From an uncultured Prevotellaceae bacterium (GTDB taxonomy: Bacteria > Bacteroidota > Bacteroidia > Bacteroidales > Bacteroidaceae): a DNA stretch of 8,076 nt. The number at the start of each line of letters is the position of its first letter. Position 1 is the stretch's first letter. Below are positions 1 through 7,164 of the stretch, one piece after another. Under the pieces are notes generated by a model that saw nothing but the letters and a program-made list of their open reading frames with translations, ran no database searches and had not been told where the DNA came from. Location of the stretch: NCBI GenBank assembly GCA_946644025.1, contig CAMPCG010000122.1:1-8076 (forward strand). The letters run 5' to 3'. Position numbers and translations under genes: made by a program.

Positions 1-2
1 TG

Positions 3-677
3 TATCTGCTGGCCCGCGTCATCAAGTCGATGGGCATCAAGATGGTGCTCTCGGGGGAGGGCGCCGACGAGATATTCGGCGGCTACCTCTATTTCCACAA
101 AGCCCCCTCGGCCAAGGATTTCCACGAGGAGACCGTCCGCAAACTCTCCAAGCTCCACCTCTACGACTGCCTCCGCGCCAACAAGAGCCTGTCGGCATGG
201 GGCGTTGAGGGGCGTGTACCTTTCCTCGACAAGGAGTTTCTCGATGTGGCCATGCGTATCAACCCCGTGGCGAAGATGTGTCCGGGACAAACGATAGAAA
301 AGAAGATTGTACGCGAAGCCTTTGCCGATTTGCTGCCCGACGCCGTGGTCTGGCGACAGAAGGAACAGTTCTCAGACGGCGTAGGCTATTTGTGGATTGA
401 CACCTTGAAGGCCATCACGACGGCAGCGGTGTCCGACGAGCAGATGGCCCACGCCGCCGAGCGGTTCCCCATCAACCCGCCCAAGAACAAGGAGGAGTAT
501 TACTACCGCAGCATCTTCGCCGAGCACTTTCCCAGCAACTCTGCCGCCCGCAGCGTACCGTCCGAGGCCAGCGTAGCCTGCTCCACCGCCATCGCCCTTG
601 AGTGGGACGCCGCCTTCCGCAACATGAACGACCCCAGTGGCCGGGCCGTCAATGGCGTACACGAAATGGCGTACTGA
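3..677 (+). CDS. asnB: Asparagine synthase B (glutamine-hydrolysing), C-terminal part
   Basis: This is the C-terminal part of AsnB, which makes asparagine from aspartate, ATP and glutamine in the cytosol. The reading frame is open from the window edge (position 3 is the first base of a complete codon), so the true start and the N-terminal glutamine amidotransferase domain lie outside. The visible part belongs to the synthetase (ATP pyrophosphatase) domain. It contains SGEGADEIFGGY near the start, the loop typical of AsnB, followed by EGRVPFLD. The tail has the AsnB-like stretch PSEASVACSTAIALEWDAAF and ends near DPSGRAVNGVH. About 225 residues are visible of an enzyme usually near 550. The ATG at position 30 is an internal methionine, not a start. 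The gene converges on the LTA-synthase-like gene, with 24 bp between the stops and no convincing terminator hairpin in that gap. Confidence 0.95.
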   Translation, partial: YLLARVIKSMGIKMVLSGEGADEIFGGYLYFHKAPSAKDFHEETVRKLSKLHLYDCLRANKSLSAWGVEGRVPFLDKEFLDVAMRINPVAKMCPGQTIEKKIVREAFADLLPDAVVWRQKEQFSDGVGYLWIDTLKAITTAAVSDEQMAHAAERFPINPPKNKEEYYYRSIFAEHFPSNSAARSVPSEASVACSTAIALEWDAAFRNMNDPSGRAVNGVHEMAY

Positions 678-701
678 CGGCAACGATAAGAAACGGGGGG
701 C

Positions 702-2534
702 TTAACGACCGATTCGGGTCAAATCTTCGGAAGCCAGTTGCAGGATGGCCTTTGCCATCTTCGACATGCGCTCTGCCGCGGCCGACGTGCTGACCATGAT
801 GCGGTCGGCGGAGAGGTCGTAGAGCATGAAGCCGGTGCTGTCGGTCATCGAGAGGCCGTTGTTGAACGCATGGACAGCAAAGGGATAGCTATAGCTGCTG
901 CTGGTGACATCGCGGCTGAAGGCGAAGTCGGTGTGAGCGATGCCCATCTGCCCGAGCAGCGTGGCAGCCAAGTCGCTCTGGTTGCAAATCATGTCGAGCT
1001 TACGCGGACGCTTCACGGCGCCGCCCGTCCATATCATCGGGATGAGGTTGCGGTCGGGGTGCTGCTCGGTGTATTCGTGGAAGTCGCTGCTGTGGTCGGG
1101 CAAGAAGACGATGAGCAGATTGTCCCACTGGCTGGATGCTTTCATCTGACGCAGGAAGCGGCCTATGCACTGGTCGACGTAGTAGAAACCGTTGTACTGC
1201 TTCTCCTCGTACTTGCTGACGGGCACGTCCCAAGGCTCATGGCTGCTCAGCGTGGAATAGCCGATGAGGAACGGACGGGAGCCGTCGTGGCTGAGCACCA
1301 TCTGGCCAAGCGTCTCGAAGGTGATGTCGTCGCGCACGCCCCACTTCGAGGTGGACTGCTCCTGCTGGGTGTAGTCCTTCTTCCAATGTAGGCGCTCGAA
1401 GCCGGTGCTGACGAGGTAGCCCTTCATCTTCGTGAAGTTGATGTCGCCGCCATAGAGGTATTCGGTAGTGTAGCCCTCGCGCTGCAGACTGCGGGCGATG
1501 GCGGGCAGATGAGCCACCTTGTTGGACATCTTCATCACCGACATGGTGGGAAAGGACAGATAGCCGCTCAGGGCACTCACCGTGCCGCGGTCGGTGCGGT
1601 AGCTGTTGCCGTAGCAACGGGTGAAGTCAATGCCCTCCTCGGCGGCCTGCTGCAGGTTGGGCATGACCGGAAGGAACATCTTTCCGCAGCTCTCCAACAG
1701 AATGACCACCACGTTGGGCCGCTGCGTAGTGAGCAGGGTATCGCCAGCCATGGCCTCACTGTCGTAAAGTCCGGCGGTGAGGCGGTGCAGCTCGGCCTCG
1801 TCGTAGAACGAATAGGCGACGCTCTCGCTGGCCGTGCTCTCCAGCGAGGCGACGAAACTAAACACGGGGTTGACGGCAGCGTGGTTAAGATACTGGTTTT
1901 GTGAGAAATATACCTGACCGACATTGGTCGTCGACTCATCAAGTCCTCCGCGAATACCGACCACCATCAGGGGCAGGCACAACAGGTAGAAGAGCGTGGA
2001 TACCGATTTCGTTTTCACTGATTTGCTATCGGCGGATTTGCCTTCACGAGGGGCACAATAGGCCCTGACCTGACGCAGGTATCCCCCGAAGACGGCAGCC
2101 GCCAGCAAGAGGAAGGCCACAAGCCGCAGGAGCAGATAGCCGGTGCTGACGCTGGCCATGGCCTCGGTGGGTGTCGCCAGATACTGAAGACAGGAGGCGT
2201 CGAGCTTGAAGCCCCAGAAAGGATAAAGGCTGGCATCGGCCACCAAGGCCAGGGAAATGGCCAGGGATGCCAAGGCAAAAAAAACGTGAAGGGCAGCAGC
2301 GACCCACTTGCCACTCCACCACACGTCGGCCATGACCAGCAGCAGGGGCACAGCCAGGATGTAGAGGGAAGTGGAAAGGTCGAGCGTTAGCCCATGGGCC
2401 ACGACCTGGAACAGGTCTGCAAAACTAAAAGGGTGTTCATCCTGGCAGTAAAGCATGAATAGGGCCTTGCCAAAGATGAACACGAAGGTGGTCCATAAAT
2501 AAGTGCCTAAAAGGAACCTGACGCTGCGCAACAT
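702..2534 (-). CDS. LTA synthase family membrane protein (sulfatase / alkaline phosphatase fold)
   Basis: A 610-residue inner-membrane enzyme of the LtaS/phosphoglycerol transferase type. Hydrophobic segments lie at about 7-29, 52-70, 80-100, 133-152 and 180-195, followed by a large domain expected outside the inner membrane. That domain starts with NVVVILLES (E281, a likely metal ligand). It continues with GNSYRTDRGT (T314, in the position of the catalytic threonine of LtaS), SSHEPW at about 430-435, FLPDHS (D480 and H481, metal ligands in the family) and IPMIWTGG at 498-505. Known relatives transfer phosphoglycerol or phosphoethanolamine from phospholipids to a glycan or lipid. The substrate here is not knowable from sequence, and Gram-negative Bacteroidota do not make classical lipoteichoic acid. 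It follows purM by 10 bp and looks like the last gene of the operon. The ATG start gives a normal family length. No Shine-Dalgarno sequence is visible. Confidence 0.9.
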   Translation of the reverse strand: MLRSVRFLLGTYLWTTFVFIFGKALFMLYCQDEHPFSFADLFQVVAHGLTLDLSTSLYILAVPLLLVMADVWWSGKWVAAALHVFFALASLAISLALVADASLYPFWGFKLDASCLQYLATPTEAMASVSTGYLLLRLVAFLLLAAAVFGGYLRQVRAYCAPREGKSADSKSVKTKSVSTLFYLLCLPLMVVGIRGGLDESTTNVGQVYFSQNQYLNHAAVNPVFSFVASLESTASESVAYSFYDEAELHRLTAGLYDSEAMAGDTLLTTQRPNVVVILLESCGKMFLPVMPNLQQAAEEGIDFTRCYGNSYRTDRGTVSALSGYLSFPTMSVMKMSNKVAHLPAIARSLQREGYTTEYLYGGDINFTKMKGYLVSTGFERLHWKKDYTQQEQSTSKWGVRDDITFETLGQMVLSHDGSRPFLIGYSTLSSHEPWDVPVSKYEEKQYNGFYYVDQCIGRFLRQMKASSQWDNLLIVFLPDHSSDFHEYTEQHPDRNLIPMIWTGGAVKRPRKLDMICNQSDLAATLLGQMGIAHTDFAFSRDVTSSSYSYPFAVHAFNNGLSMTDSTGFMLYDLSADRIMVSTSAAAERMSKMAKAILQLASEDLTRIGR

Positions 2535-2544
2535 AGGAGAGCCC

Positions 2545-3741
2545 TCAATAGCTGAACACGCCGTGCTCGCTCTCGATGGTCAGCGAGCGCTGTCCCTTCT
2601 CTATGCGGCCTACGACCTGTGCGTCGATGTTGAAGCCGCGGCTGATGTCGATGACGGCCTGGGCCACCTCGGGCCTGACGTAGACCTCCATGCGGTGACC
2701 CATGTTGAACACCTGGTACATCTCCCTCCAGTCGGTGCCCGACTGCTCGTGGATAATCTGGAAGAGTGGCGGGACGGGGAACATGTTGTCCTTCACCACG
2801 CGGCAGTCGTCGCCCACAAAGTGCAGCACCTTGGTCTGGGCACCGCCCGTGCAGTGTACCATGCCGTGAATCTCGGGCCTCAGCTCGTCGAGCACCCGCT
2901 TGATGACCGGGGCGTAAGTGCGCGTCGGCGAAAGCACCAGCTGGCCGACGGTGAGCTGCGAGGCCGACTGCGACGCTGTCGCAGTGTACGGGACAGGGTC
3001 GGTGAGGGCGTAATGGCCGCTATAGACAAGCTCGTCGGGCACGGCATGGTCGTAGCTCTCGGGATAGCGCCCGGCCAGGTATTTGGCAAAGACATCATGA
3101 CGGGCCGAGGTGAGCCCGTTGCTGCCCATGCCGCCGTTGTACTGCTTCTCGTAGGTGGCCTGTCCCGTCGAGGAGAGGCCCACAATGACATCGCCGGGAC
3201 GGATATTGGCATTGTCGATGACGTCGCTGCGCCTCATGCGGCAGGTAACGGTAGAGTCGACGATGATGGTGCGCACGAGGTCGCCCACATCGGCCGTCTC
3301 GCCACCCGTGGGCCAGATGCCCACGCCCATCTCGCGCAGCTCGGCCAGCAGGTCGTCGGTGCCCTGAATGATGGCCGAGATGACCTCTCCGGGCACGAGC
3401 ATCTTGTTGCGGCCTATGGTGGAGCTGACCAGAATATTGTCGGTAGCGCCCACGCAGAGCAGGTCGTCGGTGTTCATCACGATGGCGTCCTGCGCAATGC
3501 CCCGCCACACGCCGAGGTCGCCCGTCTCGCGCCAGTACATGTAGGCCAGCGAGGACTTCGTGCCTGCCCCGTCGGCGTGCATGATGTTGCAGTAGTCCGG
3601 GTCGCCGCCCAGTATGTCGGGGATAATCTTGCAGAAGGCCTGCGGGTAGAGGCCCTTGTCGATGTTCTTTATCGCTGCGTGTACATCCTCTTTTGCAGCG
3701 CTAACGCCACGCATGGCGTATCGGTTACCGTGGTTTTCCAT
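2545..3741 (-). CDS. purM: Phosphoribosylformylglycinamidine cyclo-ligase (AIR synthetase), Bacteroidota type
   Basis: PurM converts FGAM to aminoimidazole ribotide with ATP, step five of purine synthesis, in the cytosol. The 398-residue product has the family landmarks in order: HADGAGTKS at 55-63 (TDGVGTKL in E. coli), MNTDDLLCVGA at 89-99, GGETADVGD at 146-154, SPTRTY at 271-276, VHCTGGAQTK at 295-304 and FNMGHRME at 345-352. It is about 50 residues longer than the E. coli enzyme, as I recall for Bacteroidota PurM. A Ser/Ala-rich stretch at 254-262 (TATASQSAS) may be a small insertion. The ATG at 3741 is preferred to the internal Met10, because RY..RGVSAAKEDVH is the expected N-terminus in this phylum. 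It lies 12 bp after the TPM lipoprotein gene and 10 bp before the LTA-synthase-like gene, with no Shine-Dalgarno sequence. Confidence 0.93.
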   Translation of the reverse strand: MENHGNRYAMRGVSAAKEDVHAAIKNIDKGLYPQAFCKIIPDILGGDPDYCNIMHADGAGTKSSLAYMYWRETGDLGVWRGIAQDAIVMNTDDLLCVGATDNILVSSTIGRNKMLVPGEVISAIIQGTDDLLAELREMGVGIWPTGGETADVGDLVRTIIVDSTVTCRMRRSDVIDNANIRPGDVIVGLSSTGQATYEKQYNGGMGSNGLTSARHDVFAKYLAGRYPESYDHAVPDELVYSGHYALTDPVPYTATASQSASQLTVGQLVLSPTRTYAPVIKRVLDELRPEIHGMVHCTGGAQTKVLHFVGDDCRVVKDNMFPVPPLFQIIHEQSGTDWREMYQVFNMGHRMEVYVRPEVAQAVIDISRGFNIDAQVVGRIEKGQRSLTIESEHGVFSY

Positions 3742-3753
3742 CCCGAAATGGTT

Positions 3754-4368
3754 TTATTGTTTGTCTTCAATCTTGTGATACATTGCTTCCACCAGCGAGA
3801 GCATACCCTCGTTGGGGTCTTCCTCACGCAAGAACGGAATGAGGATTTTGTTGAGCAGTTCCTGACACTCCACCTCCGAGATTCTCTTCTCCAGCTCATG
3901 GCCTATCTCCACGCGCACGCCCTTGTCCTGATAGGCAAGGACGACGATGAGCATGTTGTCGTTGGGCTTGAAGTTCTCGAACAGGGCGTAGGAGAACGAC
4001 TCCACGTTGGAGTAAGCCACATGGTTGACCGCCACTATGAGCCCTTCCACGCCAAGCTCCACCTTGGCGTAGAGGAGTATGCGGTTCAGCTCGGCCTCGG
4101 TGTCGGGCGAGAGCACGCCGTCGGGATTCGACACGAATCGCGGCGGGTTGCCGCCATCGGGCAGTGGCACGGTGGCAAACGACCATCCCTCGTCACTTTC
4201 AGCAGCATCCGTCGCCGCCGACTGTGCCGGCTGTTCAGCCTTTGTGGTCTCGGTGTCCTGCTCCGGCTTGGCAGTATTGGCACTGCCCTGCTGTCCACAT
4301 GCAGTCATAGCAGCAGCCAGCAGGGCAGTAAAAGCCACAGATAAAATTGATTTGAACGTCTTTCTCAT
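3754..4368 (-). CDS. TPM-domain lipoprotein (lipid-anchored paralogue of the 5934-7154 protein)
   Basis: A 204-residue secreted protein. It starts MRKTFKSILS, followed by a hydrophobic stretch and the lipobox MTAC, with Cys24 as the predicted lipidated residue. About 50 polar, low-complexity residues form a linker. A TPM domain then runs from FVSNPDGVLS (about 78-87) to the end, with the family's typical strand-helix pattern (LIVAVNHV, NMLIVVLAYQDKGVRVEIGHELEKRI, then a C-terminal helix). It has no transmembrane segment and no Gly-rich tail after the domain, unlike the other TPM protein here. TPM domains are linked to membrane-protein repair and acid phosphatase activity in plants (TLP18.3); the bacterial role is unclear. 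I chose the ATG at 4368. A TTG three codons upstream (4377) would also read through, but it abuts the previous stop and adds only three residues. Confidence 0.85.
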   Translation of the reverse strand: MRKTFKSILSVAFTALLAAAMTACGQQGSANTAKPEQDTETTKAEQPAQSAATDAAESDEGWSFATVPLPDGGNPPRFVSNPDGVLSPDTEAELNRILLYAKVELGVEGLIVAVNHVAYSNVESFSYALFENFKPNDNMLIVVLAYQDKGVRVEIGHELEKRISEVECQELLNKILIPFLREEDPNEGMLSLVEAMYHKIEDKQ

Positions 4369-4377
4369 TGATGGCAA

Positions 4378-5292
4378 CTATTTCAGTCTGTTGATGATGC
4401 CCCACTCCTTGACGGCAGTCCAGTCGGGAGTGTCCGTGCGGTGCATGGTGAAGGGCGTGAACACGTTGGTGTCTACGAACATTTCGCCTTCCATCGTATC
4501 GCCGGCCAGCTTCACCTTCCACATCGTGTAGCCCTGGAAGCCGTCATCGCCGTTAGCAAAGGTTATCCTCAGCTCGTTGTCTCTGAGGTTCCAGCTCTTG
4601 ATGCTGTCGGCGAGATAGGTTCCCCAGGGGGCATCGGCATATTTCTCCATGACGTATGCCTTGTCGTTCCAACGTCCGCCGTCGTTGTAGACGGGGTCTA
4701 CGTCGAAGGTGATGACCACGCTGGTCGGCGTGTAGGTCTTGCCCTGATACTCGCGTCGCACGTCGAGCTGTCCCTCGTAAGTCACTTGGTGCCAGGTGGG
4801 TATCAGCTCGTTGTAGCCCCAGTGGCGCACCGTGCTCAGGTCGGGCAGCGAGCCGCGCTTGAAGGCGAAGGGCTGGTCTGAGCCGTCGTTAAGGTTGCAC
4901 TGGCCGCTGAAGTTCTGGTCGTCGATGCTGTAGTTCGTCGTGGCGAACTTGTCGCGGGTCTCAAGGTAATCCACCTCGATGCCCACGTCGCCATTCTTGC
5001 GTGTCCATGTCTCCCACCTGATGTGATGGTAGGTCATGGGCAGAAGGGCGTTGTCGTAGTACTCGACGGCAAACCCGTCGCCGGAGATGGCGTGCTCACG
5101 CTCGTGACTGAAGTAGTACACGGTCTTCGTGGTCCTCAGCGTCTGTCCGCGGAAGGTGCGGGTGAAAAGCTGGCTGCTGGTCTCCCAAGTGCCCGACATG
5201 GTGAGGGCCACCTCTTCTTCCTTCTCGCACGAAGCCAACGTGACGGCGGCGACGAGGGCCGCCGTCAGCAAAATCATCTTATTGCTTTTCAT
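4378..5292 (-). CDS. Lipoprotein of unknown function with two related lipocalin-like halves
   Basis: I do not recognise a named family. The 304-residue product starts MKSNKMILLTAALVAAVTLASC: a signal peptide with lipobox LASC, Cys22 lipidated, followed by acidic EKEEE. After cleavage the protein appears to be two copies of one beta-rich unit, about 34-146 and 167-285. Paired landmarks are GTWE / TWHQ, FRGQT / YQGKT, AVEYYDNA / VMEKYADA, and a closing pattern of small residue + G, then PFAFKR / PFTMHR. Alternating strands ending in an xGxxx...PFxxxR strand resemble the small lipocalin-like lipoprotein domains common in Bacteroidota, but this is a fold guess. The gene sits 9 bp after lemA and 9 bp before the ATG of the TPM lipoprotein gene, so it probably acts in the same envelope process. 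DKxxD-type catalytic motifs were not seen; a binding or structural role is more likely. Confidence 0.8.
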   Translation of the reverse strand: MKSNKMILLTAALVAAVTLASCEKEEEVALTMSGTWETSSQLFTRTFRGQTLRTTKTVYYFSHEREHAISGDGFAVEYYDNALLPMTYHHIRWETWTRKNGDVGIEVDYLETRDKFATTNYSIDDQNFSGQCNLNDGSDQPFAFKRGSLPDLSTVRHWGYNELIPTWHQVTYEGQLDVRREYQGKTYTPTSVVITFDVDPVYNDGGRWNDKAYVMEKYADAPWGTYLADSIKSWNLRDNELRITFANGDDGFQGYTMWKVKLAGDTMEGEMFVDTNVFTPFTMHRTDTPDWTAVKEWGIINRLK

Positions 5293-5301
5293 TTTTGGGG
5301 C

Positions 5302-5889
5302 TTAGAATTTTATCTGGGGTGCCTTCTCTGCTCCTGCCTCAGCCTCGAACTTGCTCATCTTCTCGAAGCCGAAGAGGCCGGCCAGGAGGCTCTTGGGGAA
5401 CGAGCGGATGACGACGTTGTACTGCTGGACGACGCCGTTGAAGGTGTTTCGTGCCTCGTTGATGCGGTTCTCCGTTCCTTCGAGCTGCACCTGCAGGTCG
5501 CGGAAGTTCTCGTTGGCCTTCAGGTCGGGATAGCTCTCGCTGATAGCGATGAGTCGGCCCAGTGCTGCGCCCAGCTCGCCCTGTGCCTTCTGGTACTCCT
5601 GCAGCTTCTCGGGGGTCAGGTTCTCCGGGTCCACCGTCATCTGTGTGGCTTTCGAGCGGGCGTTCACCACGCCTTCGAGGGTCTCCTTCTCGTGGGAGGC
5701 ATATCCCTTGACAGTCTCCACGAGGTTGGGGATGAGGTCTGCACGACGCTGATAGGCACTCTGCACGTTGGCAAATGCCGTGGTGGCCTTCTCCTGCTCG
5801 CCCACCATTGAGTTGTAAGCACTGACAGCCCAACCGCCAATGATGACGACGGCTGCGATGATTCCGATAAGTGATTTGCTCAGTTTCAT
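5302..5889 (-). CDS. lemA: LemA family membrane protein
   Basis: A 195-residue LemA protein of typical length. A single hydrophobic anchor at about 7-25 is followed by a long helical domain. Family signatures are clear: YNSMV at 25-29, YQRRADLIPNLVETVKGYA at 46-64 (the conserved core), YPDLKANENF at 120-129, GTENRINEAR at 138-147, and FPKSLLAGLFGF at 164-175. LemA proteins form a membrane-anchored helical bundle. Their molecular role is poorly defined, but they are frequently encoded beside TPM-domain proteins, as here on the upstream side. The ATG at 5889 is preceded by an A/T-rich leader with no Shine-Dalgarno sequence, and the next gene starts 9 bp after its TAA. The family assignment is firm; the side of the membrane on which the helical domain lies is not. 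Confidence 0.95.
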   Translation of the reverse strand: MKLSKSLIGIIAAVVIIGGWAVSAYNSMVGEQEKATTAFANVQSAYQRRADLIPNLVETVKGYASHEKETLEGVVNARSKATQMTVDPENLTPEKLQEYQKAQGELGAALGRLIAISESYPDLKANENFRDLQVQLEGTENRINEARNTFNGVVQQYNVVIRSFPKSLLAGLFGFEKMSKFEAEAGAEKAPQIKF

Positions 5890-5933
5890 AATTGTTTGGT
5901 ATTAAAAGGGTTAAGAATAAGTCATTGTGTTGC
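5890..5933 (-). promoter_or_regulatory. A/T-rich 44-bp leader before lemA; possible weak internal promoter
   Basis: This is the only gap in the run longer than about 12 bp, and it is markedly A/T-rich against GC-rich neighbours. On the - strand it contains TATTCTTA, a partial match to the Bacteroidota -7 box TAnnTTTG, with a TTG about 18 nt upstream. The match is imperfect (two mismatches), so the stretch may simply be an A/T-rich translation leader, which substitutes for a Shine-Dalgarno sequence in this phylum. Confidence 0.25.
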
Positions 5934-7154
5934 CTACCAACGTGACGTGGCACCGCCGCCGCCGAAGCTGCCGCCGCCGAAGCTGCCGCCGCTGAAGCCG
6001 CCGCCACCGCCGCCGCCGAAGCCGCCACCAAAGCCGCCACCACCGCTGAAGCCGCTGCTTGAAGCCTCGGCGAACGGGTTGGCCAGCAGATGGGGCATAC
6101 CCACGAGGCCAAGCCACTGGTACTTGCGGTTCAGACGAGAGAAGAACATCAGCCAGGCTATCAGGCCAAGCAGGGAGAGGCCGAGGAACGTGGGCATCTC
6201 GCTGTCCTCGTCGCTGTCGAGGAGCGACGACATCTGCGGCAGTTCCTTCTTCTGCATCAGGGCATAGACGGCCTTGGTGAGGTAGAGCATGGCGCTGTCG
6301 GGCATCTCGGCCCGCATGGCCGGCACGACGTACTGCTGCTCCAGCCTGTGACACTCGGCATCGGTGAGGTCGGCCTCCAGCGCCCGTCCCGGCGACATAT
6401 TGATAGAGTGGTCGCCATAGCCCACGACGATGACCAGTCCGCGGTCGCGGCGGCCCACGCCGTAGTTGTTGCCCAGGTCCTGCGCCATGCGGTAGGGGTC
6501 GTCGTTCTCTATATGGCCCACGACGGCTACAACCGTCTGAATATCAAACCTATCCTCCAATCCCCTCAAGATGATGTTCATGCTGTCCACGACGCTCTGC
6601 GAGAGCACGCCGTCGGGGTTGGAGACATATTGGGTGGAGTCCTGCAGATAGGGTATGGGCAGGTTCTGAGCATTCCAGTAGGTGGTCTCGCCCGTAGCGC
6701 TCATGGCCGTCTGGGGTGCGTGCTGGGGGGTGCTCTCTTCGCCCGACATCAGCACCATCTGGCTGAAGAACGCGCCGCTCACCAGTCCGATGATGAAAAT
6801 CCATCCCCAGACCTTTTTGGCCTTGGCCCAGAGCGGATGGCTCTGCTCCCACTGGCGCTTGCGGGCGTTTAGCTCGCCCCTGTACTGAGCGGCCAGCGCC
6901 TCGTAGCGCTTTGAATACTGCCGCTTGCTGCCGCCCTTCTTGCCAAAGGCCCAGACGTTGTCGTCGTGAGCCCTGTCGTACTCGTCCTCCAGGTCTCTGA
7001 TGGCATCGTTGTAGCGGTTGGTGAGGGCCGTCAGGTCGTCGGTCCTGAGTGCCAGCGCCGTGGTGGGCACGTCGTCCCACTTGCGGGTGATGGCGTAGCC
7101 ACCCGCCACCAGCGCAGCCAGATAGGCCAGAAAATAAAAGTAGGATGTAACCAT
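5934..7154 (-). CDS. TPM-domain membrane protein with Gly-rich C-terminal tail
   Basis: A 406-residue protein with three predicted membrane helices, at about 4-21, 116-134 and 322-338. Between the first two is a charged, helical, probably coiled stretch (about 45-110, with ten or more Lys/Arg such as KRQYSKRYEALAAQYRGE). The TPM domain follows helix two at about 176-300, starting YVSNPDGVLS. After helix three come SRLNRKYQW and a Gly-rich tail (369-401) ending GATSRW. Positive charges after helix one and helix three suggest those parts are cytosolic, putting the TPM domain in the periplasm. Many TPM proteins instead have a cleaved signal peptide, the TPM domain, one helix and a Gly-rich tail, so the N-terminal hairpin is an addition. 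It starts 10 bp after aroE and precedes lemA by 44 bp. A role in envelope maintenance is inferred from family and context only. Confidence 0.88.
   Translation of the reverse strand: MVTSYFYFLAYLAALVAGGYAITRKWDDVPTTALALRTDDLTALTNRYNDAIRDLEDEYDRAHDDNVWAFGKKGGSKRQYSKRYEALAAQYRGELNARKRQWEQSHPLWAKAKKVWGWIFIIGLVSGAFFSQMVLMSGEESTPQHAPQTAMSATGETTYWNAQNLPIPYLQDSTQYVSNPDGVLSQSVVDSMNIILRGLEDRFDIQTVVAVVGHIENDDPYRMAQDLGNNYGVGRRDRGLVIVVGYGDHSINMSPGRALEADLTDAECHRLEQQYVVPAMRAEMPDSAMLYLTKAVYALMQKKELPQMSSLLDSDEDSEMPTFLGLSLLGLIAWLMFFSRLNRKYQWLGLVGMPHLLANPFAEASSSGFSGGGGFGGGFGGGGGGGFSGGSFGGGSFGGGGATSRW
5956..6000 (-). repeat. 15-bp tandem repeat encoding the Gly-rich tail
   Basis: On the + strand the unit CCGCCGCCGAAGCTG occurs twice exactly (5956-5970, 5971-5985) and once with two changes (5986-6000). 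It encodes SFGGG-type pentapeptides on the - strand. Less regular GGC/GCC-rich sequence continues to about 6050. Because the unit is a multiple of three, copy-number change would alter tail length without breaking the frame. Confidence 0.85.
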
Positions 7155-7164
7155 GTGTCAGTCT

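Noticed and set aside
678..720. Possible terminator between the convergent asnB and LTA-synthase-like genes
   Set aside because: The only pairing seen, GACC/GGTC at 707-720, is four bases long, lies within the last codons of the LTA-synthase-like gene and has no T-run on either side.
738..1391. Open frame on the + strand, 217 codons
   Set aside because: It is antisense to the catalytic domain of the LTA-synthase-like gene, with a biased composition and no motif.
2503..4344. A 613-codon open frame on the + strand
   Set aside because: It lies antisense to purM and the TPM lipoprotein gene, both with clear family motifs. Its product is rich in His, Val and Asp runs typical of a GC-rich antisense shadow and has no recognisable domain.
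5023..5811. Open frame on the + strand, 262 codons
   Set aside because: It spans antisense across the lipoprotein/lemA junction. LemA on the other strand is unambiguous, and the Leu/Gly/Val-rich product is a shadow.
5934..6050. Gly-rich tail as a protease sorting signal (GlyGly-CTERM type)
   Set aside because: That signal needs a motif, then a membrane helix and a basic end. Here the Gly-rich part follows the helix and ends the protein.
6090..6872. Open frame on the + strand, 260 codons
   Set aside because: It is antisense to the TPM membrane protein, whose domain and membrane helices are clear, and its product has no recognisable family.
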